Shown: piece after piece, positions 25,871 to 34,912 of the stretch | Layout: each line of letters begins with the position of its first letter | Position numbering within the stretch: position 1 is the first letter of the stretch | Source: Verrucomicrobiota bacterium | GTDB taxonomy: Bacteria > Verrucomicrobiota > Verrucomicrobiia > Opitutales > UBA953 | Assembly: GCA_003569205.1 (NCBI GenBank) | Contig: BGOK01000015.1 | Location: 1-64,000 of the forward strand | Length of the DNA stretch: 64,000 bases | Direction of reading: 5' to 3' | Position numbers and translations under genes: made by a program | The notes under the pieces: model-generated | Told to the model about the DNA's origin: nothing | The model's database searches: none | The model's input: the letters and a program-made list of their open reading frames with translations, nothing else

Positions 25871-27883
25871 TCACGCTTCCACCCACTTGCCCTTTTCCTT
25901 GATGAGGTCGACGAGGCGTTCGACGGCTTCTTCTTGGGGGACGTTGAATTTGATCGGGGTCTTGCCGACGTAGAGGTTGATCTTGCCCGGTGCACCGCCG
26001 ACGTACCCGAAGTCAGCGTCGGCCATTTCACCGGGGCCGTTCACGATGCAGCCCATGACCGCAATCGTCACGGACTTCAGGTGGCCAGTGCGTTCCTTAA
26101 TTTTGAGCGTCGTCGACTGGATGTCGAAGAGGGTGCGGCCGCAGGAAGGGCAGGCCACGTATTCCGTCTTGGTCTGGCGCATGCGCGCCCCTTGCAGGAT
26201 GTCATAGGCCAGCGTCAGGGACTTCGCCGCCGTCGTAGGTGTCTCGCACGAGAGGAAATCGCCGTAGCCATCGACCAGTAAGCCACCCGCGAGGATGGAC
26301 GCCTCGAGTAAACGGGATTGGAAACCTGGGTCGATGCGGACTGCGTTAGCGGCCGTCGCGCGAATCCAGAGCGGGGCGGACAGCTGAGCCACGGCCGCGC
26401 AACGGGCCAGTTCGCGGTAAGTTCCGGTCGCATGCAGCCCGCTTTGCGGCTGGGAGGACGTCAGGATGAGTCGGCCAGCCGGTATGGCCGCTAATTCCTT
26501 GGACAATGCCGCGAGCGTTGGCCCATCCATATCGGCGGCTAGAATGGCGTCATGCCGGACGCAGGCCTCGGTCCAATCTTTCAGGACTACGCCATCTTTG
26601 GCGCCGAAGCCTTTGACCACTACTAAGCGGCTGCCGGTACCCTCGAAAGGAAACTCTGCGGGCGATAGACTGGTTTCGACCCACAATGAAGGCACCGCTG
26701 GGCCGAGCGCCTTACGCAGCGAGCGGAGGCCAGCGGCGTGATTAGAATCGTCGAGGCGGATTAGCAGGCCCTCGGCGCGCACCTCACGTTGGGCGGCGTG
26801 GACCTCGAGGAGCTCTTTCGCCACCGCCTGCCAGTCGGCGAGGCTCTGGTGGCTGCGCACGATGACGCGAGGCGTCTCGTTGGAACCCGCGAGGCAAGCG
26901 GAGGACAGCTCGACGGGGTCCGTCGCCCAGCGCGTGAAGGAGAACGGATCAGCTGGGTCGGCGGGCAGCCTGACGGATGAAGCCGCACCCAGCGTGGCGA
27001 GGTCTGTCGCGCGCGAAGCAATCTCGTGGCAGACGGGAATTTCGAACCATGGATCCTCGGTGAGGGAGACGCGGAGCGTGTCGCCCAGGCCGTCGGCGAG
27101 GAGCGCACCGATGCCGATGGCGGACTTGATGCGGGCGTCTTCGCCTTCGCCGGCTTCGGTCACGCCGAGGTGTAGCGGGTAATCCATTCCCAGTTCGGCC
27201 ATGCGGGCGGCGGCGAGGCGGTAAGCCTGCACCATGACCTTAGGGTTGGAGGACTTCAGCGACAGGATCATGTCCTTGAAGCCGTGGGATTCCGCGATGC
27301 GGATGAATTCTAACGCCGACTCCACCATCCCGTTGGGCGTGTCGCCAAAACGGTTCATGATACGATCAGAAAGTGAACCGTGGTTGGTGCCAATGCGGAG
27401 GGAGCGCCCAAGGACCTTGGCGCGGAGGACGAGGGGCGTGAACGCCTCGTGCAGCCGCTCGAGCTCCTCGGCGTACGCGGCGTCGGTGTATTCCAGTACC
27501 GCGAACTTCTTCTTATCGGCGTAGTTGCCGGGATTGACGCGCACCTTCTCCACATGTTCGACCGCTTCCATGGCGGCCACAGGCAGGAAGTGGATGTCGG
27601 CGACCAGTGGCTGAGTGAAGCCCGCGGCGCGGAATTGCTGGTGGATCTCCTTGAGCGCGGCGGCGGCCGCCTTGTTGGGAGCCGTCACGCGGATAATCTC
27701 GCAACCCGCTTCAGCGAGGCGGATGCATTGACCCAGCGTCGCCGCCACGTCCTCGGTGTCGGACGTCGTCATCGACTGTAGGCGGAGCGGATTGGTGCCA
27801 CCCACGCCCACATTGCCGACCATCACCACACGGGTCAGGCGGCGCACCGTACGGTGGCGGGAGGGACAGTAGTCCAAGGACAT
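25871..27883 (-). CDS. ispG: (E)-4-hydroxy-3-methylbut-2-enyl-diphosphate synthase, long form
   Basis: The MEP-pathway enzyme converts MEcPP to HMBPP using a [4Fe-4S] cluster. The N-terminal TIM barrel is clear (PLRLQSMTTSDT, VADIHF, KVRVNPGNYADKKKF, LRIGTNHGSLSDRI, MVQAYRLAAARM). The C-terminal reductase-like domain has CPSCGRTLFD and VMGCIVNGPGEMADADFGYVGG, which supply the three cluster cysteines. At 670 residues it is the long plant/Chlamydia-type enzyme with a large insert (about residues 290-540) between the two halves, not the roughly 370-residue E. coli type. It is downstream of dxr, rseP and an MBL gene on the same strand, so two MEP genes share this run. Confidence 0.95.
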   Translation of the reverse strand: MSLDYCPSRHRTVRRLTRVVMVGNVGVGGTNPLRLQSMTTSDTEDVAATLGQCIRLAEAGCEIIRVTAPNKAAAAALKEIHQQFRAAGFTQPLVADIHFLPVAAMEAVEHVEKVRVNPGNYADKKKFAVLEYTDAAYAEELERLHEAFTPLVLRAKVLGRSLRIGTNHGSLSDRIMNRFGDTPNGMVESALEFIRIAESHGFKDMILSLKSSNPKVMVQAYRLAAARMAELGMDYPLHLGVTEAGEGEDARIKSAIGIGALLADGLGDTLRVSLTEDPWFEIPVCHEIASRATDLATLGAASSVRLPADPADPFSFTRWATDPVELSSACLAGSNETPRVIVRSHQSLADWQAVAKELLEVHAAQREVRAEGLLIRLDDSNHAAGLRSLRKALGPAVPSLWVETSLSPAEFPFEGTGSRLVVVKGFGAKDGVVLKDWTEACVRHDAILAADMDGPTLAALSKELAAIPAGRLILTSSQPQSGLHATGTYRELARCAAVAQLSAPLWIRATAANAVRIDPGFQSRLLEASILAGGLLVDGYGDFLSCETPTTAAKSLTLAYDILQGARMRQTKTEYVACPSCGRTLFDIQSTTLKIKERTGHLKSVTIAVMGCIVNGPGEMADADFGYVGGAPGKINLYVGKTPIKFNVPQEEAVERLVDLIKEKGKWVEA

Positions 27884-27924
27884 AGGAGTATCTCAACCCC
27901 TTTGCCCGCAGCCGTCAACGAGCG

Positions 27925-28962
27925 TCAGAAATCCCAGCGCCAAGTCGACGGGATCCACTGATAGCCTTTGCGGCCATTGGGGGTCACCACGCCTAGGCCG
28001 GGCCAGGGGATATGGAAGCCGTAGGCCCGTTCCTTCGTGGCGGCAATCTCGGCAAAGACCTTCTTGCGGGTCGCGATGGCCACTTCGGGGTTATGGTCGA
28101 AGTCGATGAACCAGCTCGGGTCTTCGAGCATCAGCACGTGGTTGTGAGCGAGGTCGGAAAGGTGGAGGAGGGACTGGCCGTCGGACTTAATCCGATAGAT
28201 GGCGTGGCCGTCGGTGTGGCCAGGCGCGGCGATGATCGTGATTGCGCCATCGAGAATCTGGTCGCCGTCCTTGTGCAGCACCAGGTTTGGCTGGAGGACG
28301 TCGAACGAATTGCGCACGCTTTTGATCATCCCCTTGATATCGTCGGTACGGAGGGACTTCGAGAAGTCAGGCTCCTTACCGCGCCAGAAGTCGACTTCGG
28401 TTTGCAGGACGTGCAGAGCCGCGTTGGGGAAGAGGATGCGGCCCTTGCTGGTGAAGCCGCCGATATGGTCAATGTGCGAGTGACTGAGCAGCGCGTGGGT
28501 AACCTCCTCGGGCTTGATATTAACTTCGGGCGAGGCCATCGCCTGGGTGAGCCAGCCCCAGGTGTCGCGTTCCACCGGGCCGAAGCCTGCATCGACGAGG
28601 ATCACTTCCTTGTCCTTACGCAGGAGGAGAATATTAATGTAGAGCGTGACGTCGTCGGGGCGTTCGCCTTGGTCGACGAGGGCCTTGGTCATCGCGGCCA
28701 TATCCGACTTCGGGAACATCTTCTTCGTGACGCAGTTCTTGAAAGTGCCGTAGCCATCGCTGATGGACCACGCCTCGAACTTGCCGATGGCGAACTTGTA
28801 GATGTAGGGGTCGGTGATCTTCTTGCGCGGCAGGGCCTTCGCTTCGGTCTTCGCGGCATCGGCCGCGGACAGGGCGGCGGGGAGGCTGAGGGCGGCAAAC
28901 GCGGCGCCGAGGCTACCGAGGAATTGACGGCGGGAGGGGACGGTCTCTTCGGGGTGAGGCAT
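27925..28962 (-). CDS. Tat-exported metallo-beta-lactamase fold hydrolase
   Basis: The 345-residue protein begins with a twin-arginine leader (SRRQFLGS followed by AAFAALSLPAALSA), so it is probably exported folded. The MBL metal motif HSHIDH is at about residue 160, APGHTDGH supplies the next histidine, and LSDLAHNHVL the bridging acidic residue. The layout fits lactonase- or glyoxalase-II-like MBL hydrolases; no specific substrate is visible. It starts 89 bp after rseP on the same strand and ispG follows 41 bp after its stop. Confidence 0.85.
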   Translation of the reverse strand: MPHPEETVPSRRQFLGSLGAAFAALSLPAALSAADAAKTEAKALPRKKITDPYIYKFAIGKFEAWSISDGYGTFKNCVTKKMFPKSDMAAMTKALVDQGERPDDVTLYINILLLRKDKEVILVDAGFGPVERDTWGWLTQAMASPEVNIKPEEVTHALLSHSHIDHIGGFTSKGRILFPNAALHVLQTEVDFWRGKEPDFSKSLRTDDIKGMIKSVRNSFDVLQPNLVLHKDGDQILDGAITIIAAPGHTDGHAIYRIKSDGQSLLHLSDLAHNHVLMLEDPSWFIDFDHNPEVAIATRKKVFAEIAATKERAYGFHIPWPGLGVVTPNGRKGYQWIPSTWRWDF

Positions 28963-29051
28963 GGGCTCACCTTAGGGAAAGACCCTTGCCCATCAAGCCC
29001 AGCCTGTGGTCCGTTAACTTTTAACCAATTTCGCTGGAACCTTACGTCGAC

Positions 29052-30902
29052 TTAGCGCTTTTCGACGAAATCCACCTGGCGGTACACGTGGCGCTCGAGT
29101 ACCTGCTGCTTAAGTTGACGCTCGCTGTCGCCCGTGCAGCGGCGGACGTCATTCAGGATGATGTAGCCCATGAGCGAGAGGATGAGGGCCATGCAGGTGA
29201 ACTGCACGATGGTGACCGCCTTGGCATTGAGGGCGTTGTTGGTCAGCTTGGAAATCGTCGCAATGAGCATGTGGCCGCCGTCGAGGACCGGGATGGGCAA
29301 CAGGTTGAGGATGGCTAAGTTCAGGTTAATCAGGACCGTGAACCAGAGCACGAGGCGGATGTCTTCGGAAATATTGTAGTACGTCTTGCTGATCGAGATG
29401 ACCGAGGCCAGTTGGTTGACCTTGATGTCCGAATCACGGTCGAAGAGTCGCCCGAGGGTCGTGAACGTCTGCTTGATGATATGCGTGCACAGCTCGATGG
29501 GGTTATTGTGGGCGATTTCGGGCTTAGAAATGAAGGGAGCGCCGATGAGGGCACGTTCCACGGGCGTGCCGCGACTCACTTCGGCCTCGGTGAGGGAGAG
29601 GTTGCCGGCGTCGCCGTTGGCCCGCTTCCAGTAGAACGTCAGCGTTTTTCGGCCGGCGCCCGTGGCCTTTACTAAGTCGTCGAGCGACCGCAGAACCGTC
29701 AGTTCCTTGCCATCGACCTTGTCGAGGATGGTGCCGATGCGGAGCTGGTCATTGCGAGTGGAATCTTCGGGGGAGACGCCGAGGACCATGAGTTGGTCGC
29801 GGCTGGCCAGGGGGTCGTCAGAAAGAAGGTCACGGGTGACTGGCACCACGACGATGGAGTGACGCTTTTCGCCTTCACTGTAGGTGATAAGCCCGACGGG
29901 GTTGGTACGCGTGCTGATCTTGGGCGTTACCTTGAGCGTCAGGAGTTGGCTTTTGCCGTCGGTATCGACGCGGGAAACTTGGAAGGTGCGTTCGCCCGGG
30001 CCGGCGACGCGGAGGCGTTCGAGCAGTTCGGTGGGGTTGTTGACCGGCCGGCCATCGATGGCGATGATGCGGTCTTCACGGATGAGGCCGGCCTTTTCAG
30101 CGGGGGAGCTGAGCATGGGCGTGTTCAGGATGACGTCGGAGCGGGGCATCAAGCCAGCCACGCGGACCTTGTCGCCGCTGCGGGTGTTCAGTTCGACGCG
30201 GGCAGGTAGGACCGTGATATCGAGTTTTTCCGCGCCGCGCTTAATCGTGAACGTCGCCACTGGCTGCTTCTGCGAATTCATCCCATTACCGAGCATGACT
30301 GCCTCGTTGATCTGCTTGAAGGACTTCACCTCAACCCCGTCGACGGCGAGGACCTCGTCGCCCGAGCGGAGACCAGCGGTGAAGGCTGGTCCGGGGACCG
30401 TCTGGCCGAGGCCGAGTTCCGAAAGGTGGTTGGAGCTGGTGACCACTTGTTCGGGCACGTAGCCGACGATGGTACTGCCGTTACCTTCGGGGACGGGCAT
30501 GCCGGTGAACCAGAGGATGGTGGCGAGTGCAAAAGCGAAGATCACATTGAAGACCGCGCCCATGACCGCGACGATCATCTTGTCGGCGTAGGAAATCTCG
30601 GGGAGCTTCTCGACGTCGCTTTCGGTGGCCCCTTCGATGGCTTCGGGGTCGCCCATTTGTGGGAGTGCGACGTAGCCGCCGAGCGGAATCCAGGATACGC
30701 GGTAATCGACCCCATCTTTGCCGGTCCAGCCGAAGATCTTCGGGCCGAAGCCGATGGAGAAGCGCTCAATCTTTAGGCCGCGCCAGCGGGCGGCGAGGAA
30801 GTGGCCGAGCTCGTGCACAAAAATCGAGCCGCCGAAGAACAGTGCCAGCAGCACGATGCCGCGAAAGGAAGTGGCGAGTTCGCCAAGGAAAGTATTATCC
30901 AT
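29052..30902 (-). CDS. rseP: RseP-like site-2 protease (M50) with an expanded PDZ region
   Basis: The intramembrane zinc protease cuts membrane anti-sigma factors and leftover signal peptides. HELGH starts at His30 in the first helix, FSIGFGPKIFGW follows, and the C-terminal LLPIPVLDGGHML supplies the third zinc ligand. PDZ-like repeats are visible at about residues 165-235 (GPAFTAGLRSGDEVLAVDG) and 290-350 (KAGLIREDRIIAIDGRPV). A third possible one is near 385-450 (LRIGTILDKVDGKELTVL). At 616 residues it is well over the usual roughly 450. dxr lies 25 bp upstream, the common dxr-rseP pairing. Confidence 0.93.
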   Translation of the reverse strand: MDNTFLGELATSFRGIVLLALFFGGSIFVHELGHFLAARWRGLKIERFSIGFGPKIFGWTGKDGVDYRVSWIPLGGYVALPQMGDPEAIEGATESDVEKLPEISYADKMIVAVMGAVFNVIFAFALATILWFTGMPVPEGNGSTIVGYVPEQVVTSSNHLSELGLGQTVPGPAFTAGLRSGDEVLAVDGVEVKSFKQINEAVMLGNGMNSQKQPVATFTIKRGAEKLDITVLPARVELNTRSGDKVRVAGLMPRSDVILNTPMLSSPAEKAGLIREDRIIAIDGRPVNNPTELLERLRVAGPGERTFQVSRVDTDGKSQLLTLKVTPKISTRTNPVGLITYSEGEKRHSIVVVPVTRDLLSDDPLASRDQLMVLGVSPEDSTRNDQLRIGTILDKVDGKELTVLRSLDDLVKATGAGRKTLTFYWKRANGDAGNLSLTEAEVSRGTPVERALIGAPFISKPEIAHNNPIELCTHIIKQTFTTLGRLFDRDSDIKVNQLASVISISKTYYNISEDIRLVLWFTVLINLNLAILNLLPIPVLDGGHMLIATISKLTNNALNAKAVTIVQFTCMALILSLMGYIILNDVRRCTGDSERQLKQQVLERHVYRQVDFVEKR

Positions 30903-30927
30903 TAGGGAAAGAGAGGAAGGTTATGTG

Positions 30928-32094
30928 TCAGTGGGCGAGGCCGGGGGCGAGCCTGGAAGCGGTGCGGCGAGCTTCGCCGTCGGCGGCGAGGACGTCGGCG
31001 AGCGAGCTGGGTTCACGGGCCCCGACCGAGGCGAGCGTTTGCTGGACTAATTCAGCGATACCGGTGAAAGGCAACGCGCCGGCGACAAAGGCCTCCACGG
31101 CGACCTCATTGGCGGCGTTGAAAATCGCCGGGGCGGTGCCCCCGGCAACGGCGGCGGCGCGGGCCAGCCCGAGGCACGGGTAGCGGGCGGGGTCGGGCGG
31201 CGACATTGTGAGGGCGAGTGCCTCAGCGAGGTTGAGTTGCGGGGCGGGGCAGGGCAGACGTTGCGGGAAGAGCAGGCAATCCTGAATCGGATAGGCCATG
31301 TGGGGCGGTGACAGTTGGGCCTGCAGGCTGCCATCACTCAACGTCACCAGCGAGTGGATGATACTTTGCGGGTGCACGACCACATCGATGCGGCTTTCGG
31401 GCAGATCAAACAACCAGCGGGCCTCGATGACCTCGAGCCCCTTGTTGGCCATGGTGGCCGAATCGATGGTTACCTTCGGCCCCATATTCCAGTTCGGGTG
31501 CTGGAGGGCTTGGGCGACCGTCACGCGCGCCAGTTCGGCCAAGGGAGTATCGCGGAAAGCGCCGCCGGAAGCCGTCAGCACGAGGCGGGCGATTTCGGTG
31601 CGATCCTTGCCGCGAAGTAATTGGTGAATCGCGTTATGTTCACTGTCGACGGGCAGCAACGTCGTGCCAGCCGCGCGGGCGGCGGCCGTGACGAACTTAC
31701 CAGCCAGCACGAGCAGCTCCTTGCTGGCCAGTGCCACGTGTTTGCGGGCCTGCAGGGCGGCGAGGGTGGGGGCGAGCCCGGCGGTGCCGACGACCGCCGA
31801 GACGACCGTATGGACCTCGGGCAGGCAGGCGACTTCGGTCAAGCCAGCGGTCCCTTCCAGAATCCTTACCCCTGGGAATTCACCCGAAGCCCGCGCGGCC
31901 GCCGCGGCGGCGGGGTCCGCCAAGGCAATCGTCTTAACCTGGAATTCTTTAACCGGGCCAATCAGCTCGCGCCAACGCGTGTGCGCTGCCAAGCCCGCCA
32001 CGCGGAGTAAAGTCGGATGGGCCCGGACAACCGCCAAGGTGGTCGTGCCGATGGAGCCGGTGGCCCCGAGGATGGCGATAGGCCTAGATTCCAT
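30928..32094 (-). CDS. dxr: 1-deoxy-D-xylulose 5-phosphate reductoisomerase
   Basis: The 388-residue enzyme catalyses the first committed MEP step (DXP to MEP, NADPH-dependent). The Rossmann motif ILGATGSIGTTTL opens the protein. The metal/substrate segment is PVDSEHNAIHQLL, and ASGGAFRD and NWNMGPKVTIDSATMANKG are near-invariant in the family. The C-terminal helical domain includes IFNAANEVAVEAF. Length is normal. It heads the minus-strand run dxr-rseP-MBL-ispG and is divergent from queF-xerC-ispE with a 124-bp gap that should hold both promoters. Confidence 0.96.
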   Translation of the reverse strand: MESRPIAILGATGSIGTTTLAVVRAHPTLLRVAGLAAHTRWRELIGPVKEFQVKTIALADPAAAAAARASGEFPGVRILEGTAGLTEVACLPEVHTVVSAVVGTAGLAPTLAALQARKHVALASKELLVLAGKFVTAAARAAGTTLLPVDSEHNAIHQLLRGKDRTEIARLVLTASGGAFRDTPLAELARVTVAQALQHPNWNMGPKVTIDSATMANKGLEVIEARWLFDLPESRIDVVVHPQSIIHSLVTLSDGSLQAQLSPPHMAYPIQDCLLFPQRLPCPAPQLNLAEALALTMSPPDPARYPCLGLARAAAVAGGTAPAIFNAANEVAVEAFVAGALPFTGIAELVQQTLASVGAREPSSLADVLAADGEARRTASRLAPGLAH

Positions 32095-32218
32095 GCACGC
32101 GTGGGTGACATGGAGGCAACCGCACCCGCCCGCCTAGGCAAGCCGGTTTCGCCCCCTTCGGACCTCTTTCCTGCTTCTCCGCTGGACACTGGGGCAGGCT
32201 CTGCTTCCCTTGAGGCTC

Positions 32219-32632
32219 ATGGCCACGCAGCCTCAAGACCTCACCGGGCTTTCCCACCTCGGGAACACCCAAAACAAGCCCCAGCAGACGCTGGAGACCT
32301 TCCCGAACCGTAATGCGGGCCGGAACTACACCGTCGAGCTCTCGACGGACGAGTTCACCTGCCTCTGCCCGGCCACGGGCCAGCCCGACTTCGCTAAGAT
32401 CACGATCCGCTACGTGCCAGGTCCGCGCATCGTCGAGTCGAAATCGCTAAAACTCTATTACTGGAGTTACCGCCAGCAGGGCATGTTCCATGAGCACCTC
32501 ACGAACAAGATCCTCGATGACCTCGTTGCGGCCGTTGATCCCATCTGGTGTGAAGTCACGGGTGCCTTCGGCGTCCGTGGTGGTATTGGCATCACGGTGC
32601 GCGCCGAACACGGCAAAAAGCCTCAGGCGTGA
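32219..32632 (+). CDS. queF: NADPH-dependent 7-cyano-7-deazaguanine reductase
   Basis: The 137-residue single-domain QueF of the YkvM-type length makes preQ1 from preQ0 in queuosine biosynthesis. The catalytic cysteine lies in FTCLCPATGQPDFA, the family-defining ESKSLKLYYWSYR motif follows, and the protein closes with GIGITVRAEHG. ATG 32219 is preferred to an in-frame TTG at 32210. The xerC start overlaps its stop by 4 bp (GTGA), so they are translationally coupled. The other queuosine genes are not in the window. Confidence 0.94.
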   Translation: MATQPQDLTGLSHLGNTQNKPQQTLETFPNRNAGRNYTVELSTDEFTCLCPATGQPDFAKITIRYVPGPRIVESKSLKLYYWSYRQQGMFHEHLTNKILDDLVAAVDPIWCEVTGAFGVRGGIGITVRAEHGKKPQA

Positions 32633-33570
32633 AGCCAAGCCCCGTCCAGTCTGACGACGACGGGGAACCGACCGATTGGCCGGGCTTTAAGGAAGTCTCC
32701 GACTACCTGACCCGACAGCTGGCAAGCCGCCGCCTCGCTCCGCGCACGTGCTTGACCTATGGCCGTTCGCTCAAGGGCTTTGCGCTCTGGATGAAGTCCA
32801 ACGGCGGTTGGGATGGCGATTGGTCGCGGCTCACCGCGCGTAACCTCCGTGACTTTGTCATTGAGCGTCAGCAGACGCATCAACGTACCTCGGTGCATAA
32901 TCAGGTTTCGGCCTTGCGCGCGTTCTTGGCGGACCTGCGGGAACGTGGTGGCATCACCTCGACCCCAGCGGCGGGGCTCGTCTTGCCGAAGTTACCGCGC
33001 TCGTTGCCGAAGTTCCTGACTGAGCCGCAGGCCGAAGCTTTATTGGAGGCGGGCTCACTGGAAGAACAGACCCCGACGGCGGAGGCCTGCGACCAAGCTG
33101 TCTTGGAGTTACTCTATGGCGGTGGCCTGCGCGTGTCGGAACTCTGCGGCATCAACGGCGGCGACTTGGACCTCTCGTCTGGCCTCGTGCGGCTGATGGG
33201 GAAGGGCTCGAAGGAGCGCGTGGTGCCAGTCGGCGAAACTGCTTTGGTCGCGGTGCGGACTTACTTGGCCTTGCGTGGGCAGCCCGTGCGTGGCGAACCG
33301 CTGCTCTTGGCTCCGCGCGGCGGGCCGATGCATCCACGCGCTGTCCAGCTCATGTTGAAGCGCAAGCTCGCGGCGGCGGGGCTGCCGGCGGACCTGACCC
33401 CGCACAAACTCCGTCACGCTTGCGCTACGCACCTCTTGGCGAACGGTGCAGACCTCCGTCTCGTCCAAGAACAACTCGGCCACGCCTCACTTTCCACCAC
33501 GCAGATTTACACGCACCTCACCGTCTCAAAACTTCGTGACGTGCACCGCAAGGCCCATCCACGGGCTTAA
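32629..33570 (+). CDS. xerC: Tyrosine recombinase XerC
   Basis: The 313-residue recombinase has an N-terminal SAM-like DNA-binding domain (residues about 20-115) and a catalytic domain with Arg in GGGLRVSELCG, Lys in GKGSKERVVPVGE, HKLRH, LGHASLSTTQIYTHL (His and the nucleophile Tyr) and a short C-terminal tail. It acts with XerD at dif to resolve chromosome dimers. The GTG start at 32629 overlaps the queF stop. ispE follows after 3 bp. A second recombinase, xerD-like, is at 60246. Plain housekeeping context argues against a phage or integron integrase. Confidence 0.9.
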   Translation: MKPSPVQSDDDGEPTDWPGFKEVSDYLTRQLASRRLAPRTCLTYGRSLKGFALWMKSNGGWDGDWSRLTARNLRDFVIERQQTHQRTSVHNQVSALRAFLADLRERGGITSTPAAGLVLPKLPRSLPKFLTEPQAEALLEAGSLEEQTPTAEACDQAVLELLYGGGLRVSELCGINGGDLDLSSGLVRLMGKGSKERVVPVGETALVAVRTYLALRGQPVRGEPLLLAPRGGPMHPRAVQLMLKRKLAAAGLPADLTPHKLRHACATHLLANGADLRLVQEQLGHASLSTTQIYTHLTVSKLRDVHRKAHPRA

Positions 33571-33573
33571 GCC

Positions 33574-34443
33574 ATGCTTTCCGAAACCGCTCCCGCAAAA
33601 CTCAACCTCTCGCTTGCCATTACCGGTCGGCGCGCGGATGGCTTTCACGAGCTCATCAGTTTAGTCGCGTCCTTGGAACTCGCGGACACTCTGGAGTTCA
33701 CGCCAGGAGGGGCGTGGCGCTTAACCTGTGACGATGCTACTTTGCCGGTCGACGGCACGAACCTCGTACTCAAAGCCGCGGAAGCCTATCGTCGCTATCG
33801 ACCGGAAGTCACGTCCGGCCATTTTCATTTATGCAAGAAAGTCCCGAGTGGTGCTGGCTTGGGCGGGGGCAGTTCGGATGCAGCGGCCGCTTTGCGTATC
33901 CTTGATCGCACCGTGGCGCAGCCCGTGGGCCTGGCCGCCTTGGAAGTCATTGCCGCGGAAATCGGTTCGGACTGCCCTTATTTTGTGCGCGGACAACCCG
34001 CGGTGATGCGGGGCCGAGGGGAGCGCTTGGAGTCGATTCCAGCCGCGGCCCGCGAAGCGTTGGCTGGTCGGAGGGTCTTGGTGGCTAAGCCCCCGTTTAG
34101 CGTCCCGACCCCGGAGGCGTACGGCCTCTTGGTGAAGTCGGCCGCTTATGTGGATGCTGCCACGGCGGACGCGGCCCTCGCCGAGTGGCTAGCCCAGCCG
34201 GTGCGCGACCCCTCTTCGCTGGGGAATACCTTAGCTGAGCCCGTTTTCGGGAAATACCTCGCCTTACCGACCGCTTTAGAGGCCCTCTCGCAAACCATGG
34301 GCGTCGTCTTCCGGATGACCGGGAGCGGGAGTGCCTGTTTTGCGTTTTACACCGATGGAGCCGAGTCGGAATCCATTAGGCAGGCCTTAATCCAGCAATG
34401 GGGGATTGGAACCTGGTTTTGCGATACCCGCATTTCAGCGTAG
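33574..34443 (+). CDS. ispE: 4-diphosphocytidyl-2-C-methyl-D-erythritol kinase
   Basis: The GHMP-family kinase phosphorylates CDP-ME in the MEP pathway. The N-terminal PAKLNLSLAITGRRADGFHEL and the glycine-rich ATP loop VPSGAGLGGGSSDAAAALR are diagnostic, with DCPYFV and MTGSGSACFAFY closing the active site. The 289-residue length is normal. It begins 3 bp after xerC and is the last gene of queF-xerC-ispE. Confidence 0.95.
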   Translation: MLSETAPAKLNLSLAITGRRADGFHELISLVASLELADTLEFTPGGAWRLTCDDATLPVDGTNLVLKAAEAYRRYRPEVTSGHFHLCKKVPSGAGLGGGSSDAAAALRILDRTVAQPVGLAALEVIAAEIGSDCPYFVRGQPAVMRGRGERLESIPAAAREALAGRRVLVAKPPFSVPTPEAYGLLVKSAAYVDAATADAALAEWLAQPVRDPSSLGNTLAEPVFGKYLALPTALEALSQTMGVVFRMTGSGSACFAFYTDGAESESIRQALIQQWGIGTWFCDTRISA

Positions 34444-34498
34444 TTTCGGCTTTACTGCGGGCTAACCCCTCGCCTAGATGCCAGCCACCAACCAAACT

Positions 34499-34597
34499 AT
34501 GGGAAGCCTCAAGAAAAAGCGTCGTCTGAAGATGAACAAGCATAAGCGCCGTAAGCGCTCTAAGGATTCTCGCCATAAGAAGCGTTTGTGGGGTTGA
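34499..34597 (+). CDS. AURKAIP1/COX24-type tiny basic protein (mS38-like)
   Basis: The 32-residue, almost wholly basic product starts [20 protein letters not shown] and ends HKKRLWG. This fits the short bacterial family related to the C-terminus of mitochondrial AURKAIP1/COX24 (ribosomal protein mS38), known in Verrucomicrobia and Chlamydia relatives. In mitochondria mS38 sits on the small ribosomal subunit, so a ribosomal role here is plausible but inferred. An in-frame ATG at 34478 would add seven residues; MGSLKKKRR is the usual start of the family. A strong hairpin terminator (34628) and rpmG follow. Confidence 0.8.
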   Translation: MGSLKKKRRLKMNKHKRRKRSKDSRHKKRLWG

Positions 34598-34627
34598 TCT
34601 AACCCCGCAAGGTCTCAAACCCAAGCA

Positions 34628-34660
34628 CGGGCGGCCAATTTGGCCGCCCGACTTGTTTTC
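34628..34660 (+). terminator. Rho-independent-like terminator after the tiny basic protein gene
   Basis: A perfect 10-bp stem, CGGGCGGCCA (34628-34637) paired with TGGCCGCCCG (34641-34650), with a 3-base loop, is followed by ACTTGTTTTC. The T-run is weak, but position 31 bp after the stop and the stem strength support termination. Confidence 0.7.
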
Positions 34661-34717
34661 GGGCTTGCTCCACCCCCTTTCACCCCCCAAGTCTGACCCT
34701 TCACCACACCCAAAACC

Positions 34718-34888
34718 ATGGCCCGCGAAACCATTATCATCGAGTGCACCGAAGCCCGTAAGGAAGGTAAGAATCCCTCCCGTTACATGACCACTCGTAA
34801 CAAGAAGCTTACCCAGGAGAAAGTTGAGCTGAAGAAGTACAACCCCTCCCTCCGCCGCCACACGCTGCACAAGGAAATCAAGGGCTAA
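34718..34888 (+). CDS. rpmG: Large ribosomal subunit protein bL33
   Basis: The 56-residue protein shows the bL33 pattern: [14 protein letters not shown], then [10 protein letters not shown] and [19 protein letters not shown]. Only one of the four zinc-ribbon cysteine positions is filled (Cys10 in IECTEA; the C-terminal pair is replaced by NPSLRRH), so this is a mostly Cys-lacking (C-minus) form that may be used under zinc limitation. It has its own terminator 24 bp downstream and a terminator-like hairpin upstream, so it is likely a single-gene transcript. Confidence 0.95.
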   Translation: MARETIIIECTEARKEGKNPSRYMTTRNKKLTQEKVELKKYNPSLRRHTLHKEIKG

Positions 34889-34912
34889 CCCCTTTCTTTC
34901 CCTGTAAAGACC

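Noticed and set aside
28012-29055. Long plus-strand ORF (347 residues) over the MBL gene, and the like at 54604-55635 over tkt.
   Set aside because: Antisense shadows of clear genes in GC-rich DNA; the translations have no recognisable motif.
32629-33570. Phage or integron integrase.
   Set aside because: The XerC-type catalytic set in a queF-xerC-ispE housekeeping operon with no att-like repeats, tRNA or phage genes nearby.
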